Source of the DNA: Parasitella parasitica
Lineage: Eukaryota > Mucoromycota > Mucoromycetes > Mucorales > Mucoraceae
Assembly: GCA_025201805.1 (NCBI GenBank)
Contig: MU619254.1
Coordinates: 20,379-84,378 of the forward strand
Direction of reading: 5' to 3'
Length of the DNA: 64,000 nt
Shown: positions 48,338-59,479 of the stretch, in pieces
Layout: each line of letters begins with the position of its first letter
How positions within the stretch are numbered: the stretch's first letter is position 1
Translations under genes and position numbers: made by a program
The notes under the pieces: generated by a model
What the model was told of the DNA's origin: nothing
Seen by the model: the letters and a program-made list of their open reading frames with translations, nothing else
The model's database searches: none

Positions 48338-48685
48338 ACATTTTAGATGGTCTTCCGACTATTAATCTTTGTACAAACATGATTTTTCTCTTTCGTTTTT
48401 GCGTCTTATTTCCACATATATCATTTTTACAGCACTACTTATACTTATAAAAATATCTATACAATAACCTTGAAAAAGCCTGTTGAAATTGAGCATCTAT
48501 ATTTATTCATCCAACTCGTGAGATTTCTGCTTTTAGTTTGCGTTTGCATGATTCAAGAACAACGCTAGCCTTTTTGTTTCATTTACACAGAGCCGAGCTG
48601 ATGTCATACGCCCAACAGCATTATAACAATCCGTTTTCCTTCCGAGTCATTTCAGTTCATTTCTTTCAAATATCTTTGTGATAAA
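48338..48685. other. spacer between amine oxidase and I78 gene
   Basis: 3' flank of the oxidase and short promoter of the I78 gene; nothing else seen. Confidence 0.5.
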
Positions 48686-49023
48686 ATGTCTACTTCTTTT
48701 AAAAAGTTACTTGCTACCTCTAAGAATCAAAAAGAAAGCCCTGACTGTGATGGTTGGCGCGATAAATTATTTGGAAAGGTCATTTTAAATGACAATGAAG
48801 AGACTGCACTTGGGGCAGACGAGGTATGGTGCATGTGAATAGAAAAGCGTGTTTGCTGCAGCACTAATTAGTATCGGTTGTATAGTGCGTACGCACGAAG
48901 GACTTACCCAATCCTAGCAGAGTTCTTCGCCCCGACTCTATGATGACCATGGATTACCGACCAGAACGCTTGAACATTAAAGTAGATCATAGCATGAGAG
49001 TTACCGGTGTAAATTATGGTTGA
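48686..49023 (+). CDS. peptidase inhibitor I78 family protein
   Basis: Two exons, 48686-48823 and 48886-49023, 91 residues. The C-terminal half matches the I78 pattern: LPNPSRVLRPDSMMTMDYRP, then ERLNIKVD and a terminal RVTGVNYG, the family form being R-V-x-R-P-x-x-x-x-T-x-D-x-R-x-x-R-L-N-V/I. The N-terminus is polar and lysine-rich with no signal peptide, so it is probably intracellular. Known members are small serine-peptidase inhibitors, common in bacteria and scattered in fungi. Target protease unknown. The 62-nt intron lies at the border between the N-terminal extension and the I78 core. Confidence 0.85.
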
Positions 49024-49362
49024 AAAGAATAATAAAATTTGTGGTTTACAGTCAGATCTTACAAGAGAAGTAGAGGATGAAAAAAGCTCAAGAGTCTTCA
49101 TTTCCATCCTCACTTTTGCCCGCATAAATCATGTTAATGTCCCATTAAAACGCACAAGCTATCCGCTACTCTTTGTTCCTCGGGAATGAAGACGCACATA
49201 ATTTTTTTGATGATTTGACTACCTAAAGGTGTTGGATAATTGAAATCTGTCCTTTTAGGTTTGGGATGCCAAGCTTTAGCTTTATTAGAAAAAAAAAACC
49301 ATCAAGGATATATGTATATATATATATATATAGAAAGATACAATGCTCAAGAAGATGCAGAA
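49024..49362. other. convergent 3' flanks with TA repeat
   Basis: Spacer between the I78 and MBP1-like genes; a TA dinucleotide run lies at about 49312-49332. Confidence 0.55.
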
Positions 49363-51554
49363 TCAACCACTTGCTGGTGAGATAATGTTTTGTAGCGATG
49401 GTGATTGATCATTTTCAGACTTCAGCGACTCCCCAGCTAATATCATACTATCATTGTCAAAAGACTCCAGCAAAGGAGTAAGCATATCATCCACATTCTC
49501 GTAAGCGACATTGCAGCAGGTTGAAATCAATCTCTTGTAATCTTGATACTTTTTTGGGGGTAACCGACATCTTATTTCTATTAAAGTTTCGACATGCTTC
49601 CTTCTGGATATCTGTAGCTGAGTCAGCTCATCTTTTAGTTTATGTGCAGTAGACTGTAGGTCTTGCACAGGACTCGAAATCGGTGGTGACGGAGGCTTAT
49701 CTTCTTTGCTCTGGTTAGCAGGATCATTCTGCTCTTGGCTGTAAGCGTCTTGTAGCAATTTGAGGTTTTCTTTCTGACTGAATTGAAGCCATCGTCTTAA
49801 TCTGCTTTCTAACGCCTTGCCGTGATTTTCAACATTTTGCATAATGGCGGCTATTTCTGCATCATCCTCGCTGGAATTTGCTGATACCAAGATTTTTTTG
49901 GTTTCTTCCAGCCGCTTTTTGTACAGGTTCAATTCGATTTTCTTTTTTTGAAGCAGCTTTTCTCGGCTGACGAGGTCTTTTTCGTATCTCTCTGCAAATT
50001 CGTCAAAAAATTCAGAAATAGGTGGCGCATTGGACGGGTCATTAGTGACATTTTTAAACATGGCTTCTACTCGAGATTTTAGGACTTCTCTCGTATCTGC
50101 TTCAGTTGAAGGGTTGCTACCCGCTTCATTTGGAGGCGATGTAAGTGGGGGAGGAGACGATACAGAGGGCCGTGCAGTAATGTTCTTTTCAATTTCTCCA
50201 AAATAGTCTTTGGGCGTTGAACCATCCTCATTTGCAATTTCGGTGCTTGCACCTGCATCAATCATTGATTTAATCAGTCTTCTGTTACCAATCTTTGCTG
50301 CAATTGTCAGAGCAGTATCGCCGTTTGTATCCTGCACATTCAAAATAGATATCAATTCAGATTGGTTGTTTTTGAGCTTGCTGATCAAGCATTCCATATA
50401 ATATCGAGATGCATAAATTTTCCCTTTCCAATCAGACATTGCCGCTGTGTGGTGGAATACAGTTTGATCCTTCTTATCGATATTGAACATGGTCGTGCGT
50501 AGTAGATCTAGTAGTGAATCAAACGTTTTGTTGTCAAAGTTGTTTGAAAACAGGACGGACCGCATCAATGCTGTTTGCCCCTTGTAGTTGACTCGATACA
50601 AATCTGCTCCATGTTCAATTAGCAGTTTGACAATCTTTATACGGGCCATGGCAGCGGCCCAATGAAGACTCGTATGGCCTTCGTCGTCAATGATCACGTT
50701 AAAGTCCAAGTCAGCAGGAGGCTGGGTGAACAACGACGGAATGCTGTTTTTACCAGACATAAAGTAGTGCAGCAATCTTTGGGCGTATGGCTTTTCGCTC
50801 ATTTCATATTCCATCATGTCTTCATCCTCGTCTTCCTCAGCTTCATATTCCCCACTGCTTACTGTATTTTGCTCCAGTGCAGTTTTGCTGGCCTCTACTG
50901 CAGAATGTTTGTTCGCATCCAATTTGATGGCCTTTGGGGTAGATGATTTGTCTTTCTGTTTTGTAGCACGAGATCTCTTTGTAGTCAACGGTGAAGGTGC
51001 GCTGGTATCAATGTTTCTCGAATTGGATTCAGCTCCTCTTGTTGTAGGTAGTGTCGACTCATCGATATCCAATACATCATCATCAAAGTGCTTAGGTCGT
51101 TTTCTGGCTCTAGCATCACGCGACTTGCGAGGACGCGCTGAAGCTGCTGTAACATGCTTTGGTGCTAGTGGTGGACTTTCATCTCCTTTAACAAACTGTA
51201 AGATAGGCGCTAGTACATCATCTACTTCGTACAACTCTGCGAGTGCTTTACCACGCTCAAACGGAACCCAAGTGCCTATCAATGCTTGCTCAACACAATG
51301 TATATCACCATAGAAACAGACCTACCTTGGTATTTGCCGTAACCGCCCTGTACTTTTTCATGCTGGCCAGTTTGCACTTCTCTTTCTAAAATACGTGTAC
51401 GCTGTGGTTTGTCAAAGTCTGCTACTTTCAATATTTGCGTTGCGTTGAGGTAGGAGTCTGAGCGTCGACGCATCACAGCAACACCCTTACACAACATTTC
51501 ATAAACTGGCACTCCTGAATAGGTAGCCTTGAATATTTGTGAAAAATCCACCAT
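49363..51554 (-). CDS. MBF-type cell-cycle transcription factor (APSES + ankyrin), Mbp1-like
   Basis: Two exons on the minus strand, 51554-51326 and 51275-49363, 713 residues. The N-terminal APSES/KilA-N domain reads [60 protein letters not shown] and [19 protein letters not shown], nearly the canonical Mbp1/Res form. A basic S/T-rich linker follows. Ankyrin repeats occupy roughly residues 280-460: [29 protein letters not shown], and [21 protein letters not shown] coiled-coil C-terminus completes the usual architecture. Known role: DNA-binding subunit of the G1/S MBF complex, binding MCB elements (ACGCGT). The other domain-bearing partner (Swi6-like) is not in the window. Confidence 0.94.
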
Positions 51555-51908
51555 TTGTGTTTATGTATCGTTGTCGAAAGATAAAAATGGAGGACAGCAA
51601 CTCGATGCTCATTCTTTAAAAAAATAAATCAAACCACGCGAATGGCCCGCATGGGAACACGAAGATTTCTTGAAAAGGAATGCTGATAAACTGCATAGCT
51701 AATAAAGTGAAAGATTTGGACCTGGGGATAGCTCCTTGCCATACGAGAGATGCTGCCTCTGACATGATGGCCGTATCCTCTCAACATTTGATTGTTCTGT
51801 CAGTTTTCTCCGATCTGCGATGTTGCGAACTTCATTTATGCAGCAAGTGTCGTTTGCATATTCTTGTTCAGCTATTGATACATGTACTGACATCGTACGC
51901 ATCGTAAT

Positions 51909-51964
<56 letters not shown>

Positions 51965-52756
51965 CTTCTTCTTCTTTTGCCTTGGACAGTGTTACTAAAG
52001 CAGGCGTACTATCGCATCATTCGATTGCTATCGTCATGTTACAGCTATCAATCTTAGTTTGCTCATCATCTTCAATATATGCATACTTGAAAGGTATTTT
52101 TTCGTGCTATGAGGTACAATCATCATGATTTACCAAAGATTTACAGCTTATCAGATCCTGCCTGTATTAATCTTGCTACCTGAGTGTCATTATAGCAAAG
52201 TAATCTTATTTTACTCAATCAAACGTCGAGGATTGCTTTAGCACCTGACAATTCCCATAAAAGTGGTCGAATTCTTTTTGGTGTGTTAGAAATACACCGT
52301 CTATATCTAATTTGGAATTTTTATATCCTAGAGAGTAGTATATATATATTTGCAAATCGATTTGTATACGTGCTTGCATTACGAATGTTCCATAAAACTC
52401 GGGATTTCATTCTGGAACAATACAGATTGATAAATGGCCGTGCGGTTGTTTCTTTGATATTGCAGGTTATCAGATTTATTACTGCAAGTGGATTTTTTTT
52501 TCCGTTTATTCTAACATCTGTATACAATCTACAAATCTGCATTAACCACGACATGCCACTCCATACATATATATATATATATATGATTCATCACCGTATC
52601 TCCAAGAGAATGATGCATCCTAACTCAGTCTCTGTATTGTTTACAGAAATCTTAATCAGATCATTAGGTTTCTGTTTCATTTCACATGCAAAATTTGGGA
52701 TTAATAGAAAACAAATGTACGCTTGAACTTTCATGCCAAATCAATGCGAGTTTTCG
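51555..52756. other. intergenic region with 53-T homopolymer
   Basis: No firm gene. The 147-codon open frame at 52283-52726 is judged non-coding (see rejected items). A TA run is present at about 52567-52582. Confidence 0.5.
51912..51964. repeat. poly(T) tract, 53 nt
   Basis: Uninterrupted run of 53 T followed by CTTCTTCTTCTTTT. It may be a genuine homopolymer, a retroposed poly(A) on the minus strand, or length-inflated by sequencing. Confidence 0.85.
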
Positions 52757-52764
52757 TATAAAAG
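52757..52764 (+). promoter_or_regulatory. TATA box of siderophore transporter
   Basis: TATAAAAG, 61 bp between its end and the ATG at 52825. Confidence 0.6.
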
Positions 52765-52794
52765 AAGCAAACTATCTGAAATTCAGATCAAATA

Positions 52795-52803
52795 TTATCA
52801 GAT
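52795..52803 (-). promoter_or_regulatory. iron-responsive GATA site (ATCTGATAA)
   Basis: The minus strand reads ATCTGATAA, an exact match to the ATCWGATAA consensus bound by fungal iron-sensing GATA repressors of the SreA/Urbs1/Fep1 type. A second GATA core (AGATAA, minus strand, 52814-52819) lies 5 bp before the ATG. Both sit between the TATA box and the start codon of a siderophore transporter, where a bound repressor could block initiation. Confidence 0.6.
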
Positions 52804-52824
52804 ATTCAAACTATTATCTCTGAA

Positions 52825-54661
52825 ATGTCTACCACATCTCCCACTACGAAAGCATCCTTAAAAGGTGTCAAAACGGTTGAACTATATAAGCTTATATGGA
52901 ATAAATGGGATCGATGGATTCTGTTTGCAGGGTAAGACGAATACCAAGGAATAATCGTTCTAAAGTCTGACAGTTTATGTTAGTCTCATCCTCTTTTCCT
53001 GGGCTGTCAACTTTGAAGGCAACATGAAGTTCTCTCTAAATCAGAATGTCACCAGTCTCTTTGAGACCAACAACTTGATAAGTCTTATGCCTACCGTCTT
53101 GTATATCCTCCAGACTTCTCTTTTGCCCATCTACTCCAAGCTCTCTGATATGTATGGCAGAGCTCAATGCTACACCTTTGCATTGACTTTCTACATCATC
53201 TCTAATATTGTTATGGCCACTGCTAACAATTATAATACCTTGGTCGGCGGTCAGGTCTTGTACGCTTTTGGCTACACAGGCGCTAATATTTTGGGCCCCA
53301 TCACCATTGCTGACTTGACCAATGTTGTCGATAGAGGTTTGATGCAAGGTCTATACAATGTTCCTGGTCTCATTAATCTCTTTATTGCTCCTCGTGTTGG
53401 CGACGCTCTTTTCGACGCTGGTCAATGGCGTTGGGGTTATGGCATTATTCCCATCATTCTCTTTGTAACAGCCTTACCTTTAGTTGGCAACCTGTGGAAG
53501 TTGAACTACCAAGTCAAGAAGTCTGGCCTTATGGATGAATTCAATGCTGAGCAAGACAAGGCCAAGGAAGAGCAGAATTTGACACTGTGGCAGAGAGTTT
53601 GTTGGTTTGCCGCTGAAATTGACATTGTTGGTAGCATATTGCTGGTTGCTGGTCTTTGCCTCATCCTTCTGCCCTTGGTTCTTGCGCTTCCTTCGTGGGG
53701 TGGTTGGACTAGTGGAACTACGCTCGGTACACTCTGCTCTGGTGTTGTTGCTTGGGCTCTTTTCGGCATTTGGGAATGGAAGTTTGCCACCAAAGCTATC
53801 ATCCCCATCACTTCCTGGGAAACTCGCACACCCATTTACGGTGTACTGGCTCTTTCTACTGTCACCATCATCTCCTCTGTCAATTGGCAATTCTTCACTA
53901 CTTACTTGATGGTCTCACGCAAATTCTCTGCCTCTACTGCTATCATGATTGGCAGAGGCTACAACATTGCCTACATTCTCTGCGAAGTGCTTGTAGGGTT
54001 CCTGATGAAGCGTTTCCGTGTCTGGAGGCCCTTTGTCTGGAGCGGTGTTGCGCTTACTATCCTCGGTGTTGGTCTAATGATACCTGCTCGCCAGCCTTCT
54101 TCTTCTAATGCGTTCCTTGTAATATCTCAAACAATCGCTGGTATGGGCTCTGGTTTCTTGTTCACTCCTATGCTTGTTGCGATCCAATCCTCTGTTCCCC
54201 ATGATGATATGGCTATTGCTACTGCGATGATGCAAGTCGGTGGCTCTATTGCTGCCAGTATCGGCTCTACTGTTGCCGGCACTATCTGGAACAACATGAT
54301 TCCTAGCCGTCTTGCCAAGTATGTTCCTGGCACATACGACTATGCCAAGATTGTTGGCAGCATTCCGTACGCTATTGCTCTTCCTACTGAACAATACAAC
54401 GGGGTTGTTGAAGCATACGGCTCCATCCAAAAGATTCTGTCCATCATTGCTATCTGTATCGCTGTCCTGACATTCTGTTTCACCATCCCCATGAAATCCT
54501 TTGGTCTCGAAAGCTATGACACCAACGAGGATAAAGATGCCGATTCTGCTGCATCAGACCAATCTTCTGATATTGAAAAGACTGAAGTGTATGGTGTGGA
54601 GGATGTCGGTAACACTGTAAACAGCCGCGATTCCCGCAATGTTCTTGATGAACAAGGATAA
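52825..54661 (+). CDS. MFS siderophore-iron transporter (SIT/ARN family)
   Basis: Two exons, 52825-52931 and 52984-54661, 594 residues. About 14 hydrophobic segments. SIT-family features: LILFSWAVNFEGNMKFSLNQ at the first membrane region, YSKLSDMYGRAQCYTFAL (the MFS G-x-x-x-D-x-x-G-R loop), GQVLYAFGYTGANILGPITI, MQGLYNVPGLINLFIAPRVG, and LSTVTIISSVNWQFFTTYLM. The C-terminal tail is acidic and Ser-rich. Known role: proton-coupled uptake of ferric siderophores at the plasma membrane. Iron-repressible expression is suggested by the GATA sites just upstream. Like the amine oxidase it uses C-ending codons often, suggesting strong expression when induced. The substrate siderophore cannot be read from sequence. 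Confidence 0.93.
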
Positions 54662-54940
54662 CTTTTGTACATACCGTATAGTCTAATATTCAATAAATGT
54701 ATTATAATAAGCATACATTAAAATCCAGCTTTACAATGTGATTTACGATGCTAAAAATCTACCCTTTTTCGGCGCCGTCGTATCATTATAAACAACGCAT
54801 GGTCAAATCTGGGGCTTGCATGCAAAACCACTTTCAATGCATACTTAACCTCATCAAGAAAATTTTCGTCTTTTTTTAAGGAGCGAATTTCATCATCCCC
54901 AAGTTGCTTTCTCTTCTTTAAGTCTGTATACTTTTACAAA

Positions 54941-56357
54941 ATGTATGTAGATCACACAAAGCCGCCCTTTATAGATATCCCACTGCCACCCGCAATCATC
55001 TTGCCGGCCTATGCGCTGATTCTGATGTACAGCATTGTTGCAACTGCCGATTTTTGCCTACTGCGAAACGAACGTTGCCTCGCTTCCTTCGTTACGCCTA
55101 AACAGTTACGGATTGCCATGGCAATTGTTCATGCAATCATACCCATGGTGTTTATATCCAGTCACCCGCCATCGAACATACTATTCGCAGCTGCTCCGTG
55201 GTTTTTGGCATCGTATTCTGCTCGTATTCCGACTGATCAACTAAGCGTTGAAAAGTATATCAATACTCTGTTTAAAATTACTGTCGACGATGGAAATAGT
55301 CTTGTATCTGAGTCAAAGGTAAGGACGAAAGGCGCTGCGAAGATCGCTCTGGGTATATTCAAGATAGCGTTCATGCATCTCATGATCAATCCTATCTTAC
55401 CGCGACACCCAGATTATGCATTGGAGTATGCTTGGAATAGCCCAATGAGCATGATATACACTGTCCTGTTTGGTGTAAAGGCGTACTGTCTATTGGGAGC
55501 CGTCGATATATTTATGGGCGCTGAACAACTGCTCTTTGCTTGGAATATGGTCACTTTATTCAACTCTCCTATTCTATCAGCTAGTCCCAGGGATTTTTGG
55601 AGGTAAGTTACCATAGTATATAGGAGATGTGAGTGTTAAACCAGACATGGATTCTAGTCGACGCTGGAATAAGGTGGTTCGAAACCTACTGCACTCACAA
55701 ATATTTGATCCAAAGGACACAGAAGATACAGAACAATACGTGGCTCCTTCAATAAAAGTCAGGTCTCCACCCAAAAATGGAGCAACCAACAAAGTATCAA
55801 AAAAGACGGTTACCACTACAATTACAACAACAACAGCAACAACAGCAACAACAACAACAACAACAGCAACAACAATAACAAAAAGAGTGACTCGTGCAGC
55901 AGCAGCAGCAGCAGCAATAGCCGCCAAAAAAGCAAAGGCGGTAGAAGCAGAAGAGGATGAGATAAAGACACCATTAGAAATATACAATGAAGAGGATCAT
56001 GATGACATGGTAGCACACCATGAATCAACGGTAAAGCAATTGCCAAAACAATCGTTTTGGGCAACACGTCAGGGCAGAGGTTTACTGGCATTCATCGTCA
56101 GTGGCGTATTCCATGAATTGATCATTATGAGTGCATGTAGACACATTACATTAGAAAACCTGCTCTTCTTTACATTGCAAGGCGTCGTAGTGATGATTGA
56201 AGTAGAAGTTAGACAGGGAAACCTCAAGCAGGAACCTGCAGGCGTTACACGTGTGCTCTGTGTAGCACTCCAATTACTATTCATGTCAACCACTGGTAGA
56301 TTATTTACAGGCCCATTTCTTAGATATCATTTTTTCCCAGAGAACCTAGAGATTTAG
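54941..56357 (+). CDS. wax-synthase-like (MBOAT-type) membrane acyltransferase
   Basis: Two exons, 54941-55602 and 55658-56357, 453 residues. Multiple hydrophobic helices. The wax-synthase domain signature SPRDFWSRRWNKVVRNLL bridges the intron, and the second conserved site SGVFHELI carries the presumed catalytic histidine. Known relatives include plant wax ester synthases and fungal O-acyltransferases of secondary metabolism; substrate unknown. Between the two sites lies an insertion of about 100 residues with a poly-Thr/Ala stretch from an ACA/GCA microsatellite (55813-55915) followed by a lysine- and glutamate-rich region. It is presumably a loop outside the membrane. The insertion is unusual for the family but in frame, with no stop. 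Confidence 0.82.
55813..55915 (+). repeat. ACA/GCA coding microsatellite in wax-synthase-like gene
   Basis: Imperfect ACA/ACN then GCA trinucleotide arrays that encode a run of about 25 Thr/Ile/Ala residues and then seven or more alanines. All in frame. Confidence 0.85.
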
Positions 56358-56614
56358 GCGGGAAATGGGGATGTACAGGACAATAAAATGATGCATCTAG
56401 AGTATATATTAATGTTTTATTGCGAATTGTCGATTTTATGCAAAATATCATGTCGCTAGTTAGTTTGCGACTAGAAAAAAACGACGAGGAAACAGCTTTC
56501 ACCATACGTCAAGCCACGAATACATGGTATTATACATGTAGTCGTCATATATCGTTCGCAGAAAAGGTATCATACCAACTTTAATGCATATGCTGTTTAT
56601 TGAATGTACAAGAA
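56358..56614. other. convergent 3' flanks
   Basis: Short spacer between the acyltransferase and mutarotase genes; no other feature. Confidence 0.5.
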
Positions 56615-57812
56615 TCAATCCAGACGAGCGTGGAAGGCATAGACCGTCTTTTGAGTATATACGCCGTCCTTTTGAAGCAAAGTAGCACTACGCCAATCAG
56701 GCTTATTGGGTGAATCAGGATTACGAGACGCTTCAAGGCAGAAACCAGAAGAGGGGCCAATCTTGGCTCCAGCTTGATCTTTTTTGGCTGTCATCTTGTC
56801 GGGAGCAATCCAACCGCCTGTATAAAACTGGAAGGCAGGTTCAGTTGTAGAGAAATCCAGCTCGATGCCAGTGTCAGGAGAATAGACTGTGGCAGCTTTG
56901 CGAAGAGGGAGCCCAGCAGTATCAGTCTTGTACTCTTTGTGAATTACATAGGGATGATCGTAGCCGTGGGTGCCTTGAAGGTTTTCAAGACGATCACCAA
57001 TTGACTTACCAGCATTTTCGCCCTAACACAGACACATTTAGCTTGAAATTCTTTCTTTTAGTGTAGAATACTTACAGAAAAGTTCATCCATGGTACCTCA
57101 GACCAGTCTAGAGTCTTGCCAGTAGGCAGACAGTTGCCATCACATTCCAACACCCCCTTTACCTCATCTGTCATTGTAACACGATGGTCCAAAATGTTGG
57201 GATTTAATGCAACACCAGACAAGTTAAAGTAGGAATGATTTGTCAAGTTGATAACAGTGTCTTTGTCGGTGGTAGCACGATATTCAAGCACAAGCTCGTC
57301 TTGCTCGGTGACGGTATAGGTGAGTTGAGTGGTAACTGTGCCCGGATAGCCTTGATCACCATCTGGGGAGACAAGTTCCAAGCGAATTGAGGCAGGCTCT
57401 TCAGAAACAACGGTGGCAGTCCAGATCCTCTTGTCAAAGCCTTCAAGACCACCATGGAGAGCATTAGGGCCATTGTTAATAGCAAGCTGGTAATCTTTGC
57501 CGTCGACGGTGAATTGACCCTTGCCAATACTGCAATCGCATTAGCATGCTACCCCCTTCCACGCTGCTACGCTCTTACTTACCGGTTACCATATCTACCA
57601 ACAACAGCACCGAAATACGGATTGGCAGGGTTTTTGTAAGATTCGAAATCATCAAAGCCAAGTACAACATCGCGTACGGTACCAGTCTTGTCGGGTGTGA
57701 GAATGTTGGAAATAACAGCACCGTAGGTCAAGATCATGACAGCCAAAGTTTTTCGTTTGTTGATCAGTGTATACTTGTCAACCCCAGCGATATTAATCTT
57801 TTCAACGGTCAT
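56615..57812 (-). CDS. aldose 1-epimerase (galactose mutarotase)
   Basis: Three exons on the minus strand, 57812-57583, 57529-57076 and 57022-56615, 363 residues. The start at 57812 (MTVEKINIAG) is chosen over an in-frame ATG at 57872, whose peptide looks like leader DNA. Family elements: VMILTYGAVISNILTPDK, VVLGFDDFESYKNPANPYFG, GRYGNRIGKGQF, ALHGGLEGFDKRIW, NHSYFNLSG with catalytic histidine, GTHGYDHPYV, and FCLEASRNPDSPNKP carrying the catalytic glutamate. Reaction: interconversion of alpha and beta anomers of aldoses, entry to the Leloir pathway. No GAL7 or GAL1 homologue neighbours it, and it is not fused to a GalE domain as in yeast Gal10. Confidence 0.94.
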
Positions 57813-58071
57813 TTTGTCTATTAAAAGTGTGCAGAAGAAAGAAGAAGAAAAGTGCACTAGAGAAACGCTCATTTTTCCAGCCTTTTATAGATCCATGAAA
57901 TCCAGAGATTCATGCGTCATTTTCCATTATGTAATGCTCGCATTAGCTACAAAATCCCATACAAATATCCCCCGAAAGGAAATTTCTCCCGTAGAATAAA
58001 GATTTTCCCTTCCCCTATAATTAATTTATTATTAAATCCCAAGTCGTACGACTCTACAAATGAGCTTTATT

Positions 58072-59175
58072 TTAAATACGAGATTCTCTCTTCATGGCAT
58101 AGAGTGCCAAGCCAGCGCCAGGACCGAACAAGAAAGAGTTGTATAAAACTGTTCTGACACCATCCTTCCCGTCTTCGAGCCACGCCCAGTAGGTAAATGT
58201 AGCCAAAAGTGCAGCGAGATCCCACATCAGCATGTAGGCCACTGGATTTGTTCCACCACTGCCCAAAGAGAAAAATAATTCTATCCATTGTTTCACCATG
58301 AAATCAGGTGCACTCGTTGCTTGTAACCATTTAATCCACACCCAGTACCATAGAAACGTGTTAATGCTGGCGACACCCATATACAAGAATCGCACACTAT
58401 CCGTAGCTCCTCTTTTGGTTTTGCAATCAAGATGATTGACAAAAAATGGAATAACCCACTCGCATAAACCATAGGCGATTGGGAAGTACTGGAAAGCTGC
58501 CAGGATATTACGCTGTGTCAATGAGGGACCATGAGAGACTAGGACGGCTACAGGTAAGAACTGGCCAAAAAGGGCAGCCAATGCAATTCCGAATGTACGG
58601 TGGGGTGCAACATGTGGCATGCTGTGCTGTTGGCTGCGGTAATCATTGATTTTCTCTCTTAAATTTTGCTTTCTGTTCAGGGATTTGCTGTCTGTATTGA
58701 TAGCCACTTGGTTTTTTTTGGTTTTTTTCTGGTGGCTGTATAAAGACCAGCCGTACCAGGGTAGCCAAGCCATAGGCGCAATCAACCCGGTGCCAATTAC
58801 ATTACCCATTAGGATCATAAATGGGGTCAACCATGCAGTATTCTTGAACCGAACTTTTTCAATAGACATGACGACGTAGGCAGTAGTGGCTAGTCCTACC
58901 AGAGTAGCTGTTACCGGGAAACAGAGTGGATCGTTGATGGCTTGAGAGCAAAATTTCACTAGCACGCAGACGACTCGATCCAGTATATCGTGAAAACCAG
59001 GAGCAGAGTATGTTTCTAATAAATGTGATGGATTTTGACATGCTGTTTTTTGCATGATATTAAACGGGAGCACTACATGGTGAAGATGGGTCAGTAAGAT
59101 ATAGCCTAACGGACTAATGGCAATGTAAAATAGTATCGAGTTTCTTGTTCGAGACATTTTGTTATAGGATTCCAT
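58072..59175 (-). CDS. polytopic membrane protein, paralogue A of a divergent pair
   Basis: Intronless, 367 residues, about eight hydrophobic segments. Shared with the neighbour at 59503: an N-terminal helix, an N-terminal loop cysteine followed by LDRVVCVLVKF, then TAYVVMSIE, a luminal-type WLPWYGWSLY, and a C-terminal GPGAGLALYAMKRESRI. It has a lysine-rich loop (QKKTKKNQ) after the fourth helix that the partner keeps in shorter form. No known enzymatic motif recognised, so function is open; some fungal secondary-metabolism membrane proteins look superficially similar. Transcribed away from the paralogue with 327 bp between the ATGs. Confidence 0.75.
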   Translation of the reverse strand: MESYNKMSRTRNSILFYIAISPLGYILLTHLHHVVLPFNIMQKTACQNPSHLLETYSAPGFHDILDRVVCVLVKFCSQAINDPLCFPVTATLVGLATTAYVVMSIEKVRFKNTAWLTPFMILMGNVIGTGLIAPMAWLPWYGWSLYSHQKKTKKNQVAINTDSKSLNRKQNLREKINDYRSQQHSMPHVAPHRTFGIALAALFGQFLPVAVLVSHGPSLTQRNILAAFQYFPIAYGLCEWVIPFFVNHLDCKTKRGATDSVRFLYMGVASINTFLWYWVWIKWLQATSAPDFMVKQWIELFFSLGSGGTNPVAYMLMWDLAALLATFTYWAWLEDGKDGVRTVLYNSFLFGPGAGLALYAMKRESRI

Positions 59176-59416
59176 TTTGTTTTGTTTTTTGTTTTTTCAC
59201 CGGTTTTTATACACGATCTCTCACAGGAGAGCCTTCCTCAATTTTTCATGCCACTTGGCCCTAATCCAAACTCATGATCGGCACTTTCGGGAATACTCGT
59301 TTTTGCCAATAGAAAGCATGAGTTATGCCTTGGAAAAGACTGTTGAAAAATTTACGTGTTCCACTCTTACCTCATTATGAGATGAGACCCCACATAATGG
59401 AGCATTATTTTCTTTT

Positions 59417-59479
<63 letters not shown>

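Noticed and set aside
52283-52726. 147-codon open frame upstream of the siderophore transporter
   Set aside because: No ATG in good context at its start, translated TA repeat, codon use like non-coding AT-rich DNA and no domain.
55577-56091. Minus-strand frames rich in valine or leucine over 55.6-56.1 kb
   Set aside because: Shadows of the Thr/Ala microsatellite inside the acyltransferase gene.
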